This document shows positions 51,909 to 53,866 of a stretch of DNA of 53,866 nucleotides, piece after piece. The position numbers and the translations under genes were made by a program. Numbering within the stretch: position 1 is the stretch's first letter; each line of letters opens with the position of its first letter. Under the pieces are notes generated by a model, which was given only the letters and a program-made list of their open reading frames with translations, was not told the DNA's origin and ran no database searches. Source of the DNA: a virus; the IMG/VR virus record IMGVR_UViG_3300042894_002259, positions 1-53,866 of that record, one strand, 5' to 3'.

Positions 51909-52064
51909 TTATTGGTGCTTTTGTAAGTATGCAACCAAATCTTTAAGGTAGTCAGATGCTTTATCCCAATCCCCATTAAACCTATCATTAAGTTCTTGAT
52001 AAATTTTTTCTGCGTTTTCAGGTGCTAGATTGGTTGCCTCAATAAATCCTTCTTTAGTAATCAT
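51909..52064 (-). CDS. 51-residue small protein
   Basis: ATG at 52064 lies inside the end of the endonuclease gene (11-nt overlap); TAA at 51909. The product (begins MITKEGFIEATNLA) is helical, with a Trp/Asp motif (FNGDWDKASDYLKDL). Its position makes it likely to be translated with the endonuclease or from its late promoter. Function unknown. Confidence 0.65.
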   Translation of the reverse strand: MITKEGFIEATNLAPENAEKIYQELNDRFNGDWDKASDYLKDLVAYLQKHQ

Positions 52065-52668
52065 AATGTTTTAATGTTTTTTCTGTAAGGTTAATGATTT
52101 CAGTTATGGGTAATTCTACCACATAACACTCCGTATATCCACTGTCCGTGGTCTCAAAATCAATTTTATAATCTTGGTATTTTTGATGGATGAACTTTTC
52201 AAGATGATGAACTTGATAATGAATTCCTTTCCATATTTTAATTACACTATGTAATTTATTTTTGGTGTGATTTGCTAATTTATTGAAACTTCTACCAACC
52301 TTATAAACCAGTTTACCTTCAAGATAAACAATAACCAAATACAAATAATCAGTATCAAAATATCTTTCTTTCCAAGGGTTTTGACAATTATTGCCCTTTA
52401 TTTTTTCTCCATATTTTTTGACTCTTTCATCAGTTTCTTTGGTTAATCCTTTATTCCAAACTTTTTGACCTGTTTTCTTTCCTTTATTCCAAGGTTCTTT
52501 ACCTATTTGCCATTCAGAAAAGTTTCTTGTTATGCCAATTGTTTTAAGATACTTATATACAGAAACTCTTGGTATGTTTAGTTGTCTTCCAATCTCGTGG
52601 GAGGATAAACCAGACAAATACATTTGCTTCCAAATCTCCCTATCCTTATCAGTATATCTTACATTCAT
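52054..52668 (-). CDS. Homing-type endonuclease with HTH, NUMOD3 and GIY-YIG-like domains
   Basis: 204 residues from the ATG at 52668; a GTG at 52683 would add five, but the late promoter would then leave only a ~4-nt leader. The N-terminal HTH (GLSSHEIGRQLNIPRVSVYKYL) binds DNA. Then NUMOD3-like repeats (WNKGKKTGQKVWNKGL), then a GIY-YIG/T5orf172-like nuclease (YLYLVIVYLEGKLVYKVGRS, catalytic Glu in GYTECY). It lies directly behind intron-bearing psbA, the position of the free-standing endonuclease (F-CphI) reported for psbA-intron cyanophages. It may promote homing of that intron. Confidence 0.78.
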   Translation of the reverse strand: MNVRYTDKDREIWKQMYLSGLSSHEIGRQLNIPRVSVYKYLKTIGITRNFSEWQIGKEPWNKGKKTGQKVWNKGLTKETDERVKKYGEKIKGNNCQNPWKERYFDTDYLYLVIVYLEGKLVYKVGRSFNKLANHTKNKLHSVIKIWKGIHYQVHHLEKFIHQKYQDYKIDFETTDSGYTECYVVELPITEIINLTEKTLKHYDY

Positions 52669-52692
52669 TTGTGGTCTGCTCACGGATATTAT

Positions 52693-52700
52693 TATTTATA
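52693..52700 (-). promoter_or_regulatory. Late promoter TATAAATA for the psbA-linked endonuclease
   Basis: Exact T4-type TATAAATA on the minus strand, merged with the T-tract of the psbA terminator. The predicted start is near 52687, giving a ~19-nt leader before the ATG at 52668. Confidence 0.7.
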
Positions 52701-52726
52701 AAAAAAGAGACCTTTACAGGTCTCTT
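52701..52726 (-). terminator. psbA intrinsic terminator
   Basis: aagagacc (52705-52712) pairs perfectly with ggtctctt (52719-52726) around a 6-nt loop, followed on the minus strand by a run of seven T. It ends psbA transcription, 27 nt after the stop. Confidence 0.85.
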
Positions 52727-52727
52727 C

Positions 52728-53291
<564 letters not shown>

Positions 53292-53866
53292 AGCCACGAT
53301 GTTATAGGTCTCTTCTTCTTGACCGAACTTATAACCATAATTCTGCGATTCAGTTTCAGTAGTTTCACGAACCAGTGAAGAAGTCACCAGTGAACCGTGC
53401 ATCGCAGAGAACAGTGAACCACCGAAGACACCAGCAACACCAAGCATATGGAAGGGGTGCATCAGGATATTGTGTTCTGCCTGGAAGACAAGCATGTAGT
53501 TGAAGGTTCCAGAGATACCCAGAGGCATTGCATCAGAGAAAGAACCTTGACCGAAAGGATAGACCAGGAATACAGCAGAAGCAGCAGCAACAGGTGCTGA
53601 ATAAGCAACACAGATCCAAGGACGCATACCTAGACGGTAAGAGAGTTCCCATTCACGTCCCATATAAGCATAGATGCCGATGAGGAAGTGGAATACAACG
53701 AGTTGGAAAGGTCCACCGTTATAAAGCCATTCATCAAGTGAAGCAGCTTCCCAGATAGGATAGAAGTGAAGTCCGATAGCATTAGAAGAAGGAACAACGG
53801 CACCAGAGATGATGTTGTTTCCGTACATTAGAGAACCAGCAACGGGTTCACGAATGCCGTCAATGT
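53292..53866 (-). CDS. psbA: psbA exon 1 (photosystem II D1), N-terminus beyond window
   Basis: 191 codons, open to the right edge: [17 protein letters not shown], then the D1 core with [34 protein letters not shown] (His ligands of the P680 and non-haem iron sites) and [18 protein letters not shown]. It agrees with cyanobacterial D1, and about 58-60 N-terminal residues are missing off the window. The frame reads into the intron TGA directly after the exon, so splicing is needed for full-length D1. Confidence 0.96.

Overview
This window looks like one arm of the genome of a T4-like cyanophage (a myovirus of marine Synechococcus or Prochlorococcus). The evidence is AT-rich DNA, ThyX, PhoH, glutaredoxin, a plant-type ferredoxin, the photosystem II core gene psbA, and a very large set of virion fibre genes with T4-type late promoters (ATAAATA core). 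Every gene I can support lies on the minus strand, so transcription runs from high to low coordinates. No tRNA, CRISPR array or insertion sequence was seen.

Layout in transcription order. (1) 53866-52753: psbA, cut by the window edge and split by a 209-nt group I intron (53083-53291). (2) 52683-49449: a NUMOD3/GIY-YIG-type endonuclease directly behind psbA, then micro-genes, a metallophosphoesterase, a ferredoxin, and an HNH endonuclease. (3) 49393-21306: a virion fibre and adhesin region. It holds a beta-helix-like protein, a 3233-residue proline-free collagen-like giant, three LamG paralogues, a second 1447-residue collagen-like protein, a polyglycine-rich fibre, a 941-residue structural protein, an S74-chaperone collagen fibre, two RCC1-like propellers and a DUF4376-type protein. 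(4) 21274-5752: a glycan/decoration island with about eight glycosyltransferase-like domains, five methyltransferase domains (three FkbM-type, two class I), a sulfotransferase, a 2OG-Fe(II) oxygenase, a YkgJ-like protein and a third RCC1 propeller. (5) 5715-1: glutaredoxin, DUF genes, a dense run of micro-genes, ThyX, a GIY-YIG endonuclease, an FmdB-like protein, PhoH, and a PD-(D/E)XK nuclease cut by the window edge.

How it may work together. Metabolism genes (psbA, ferredoxin, ThyX, glutaredoxin) would support nucleotide and energy supply during infection. The fibre genes build host-contact structures. The island probably modifies phage or host surface polymers. GT25 domains, the family that includes collagen galactosyltransferases, sit in the same genome arm as thousands of Gly-X-Y triplets, which suggests (as inference only) glycosylation of virion fibres.

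Regulation is unusually readable. Near-consensus sigma-70 promoters overlap intrinsic terminators at three sites (3440-3478, 3947-4003, 52701-52756) and a palindrome at a fourth (11716-11744). All three homing-type endonuclease genes carry an ATAAATA late promoter just upstream, and two of these sit inside hairpins placed to block translation from longer read-through transcripts, as known for T4 I-TevI. A two-unit structured leader lies at 3840-3939. At least ten micro-genes of 21-58 residues are called from overlapping stop/start codons and Shine-Dalgarno sites.
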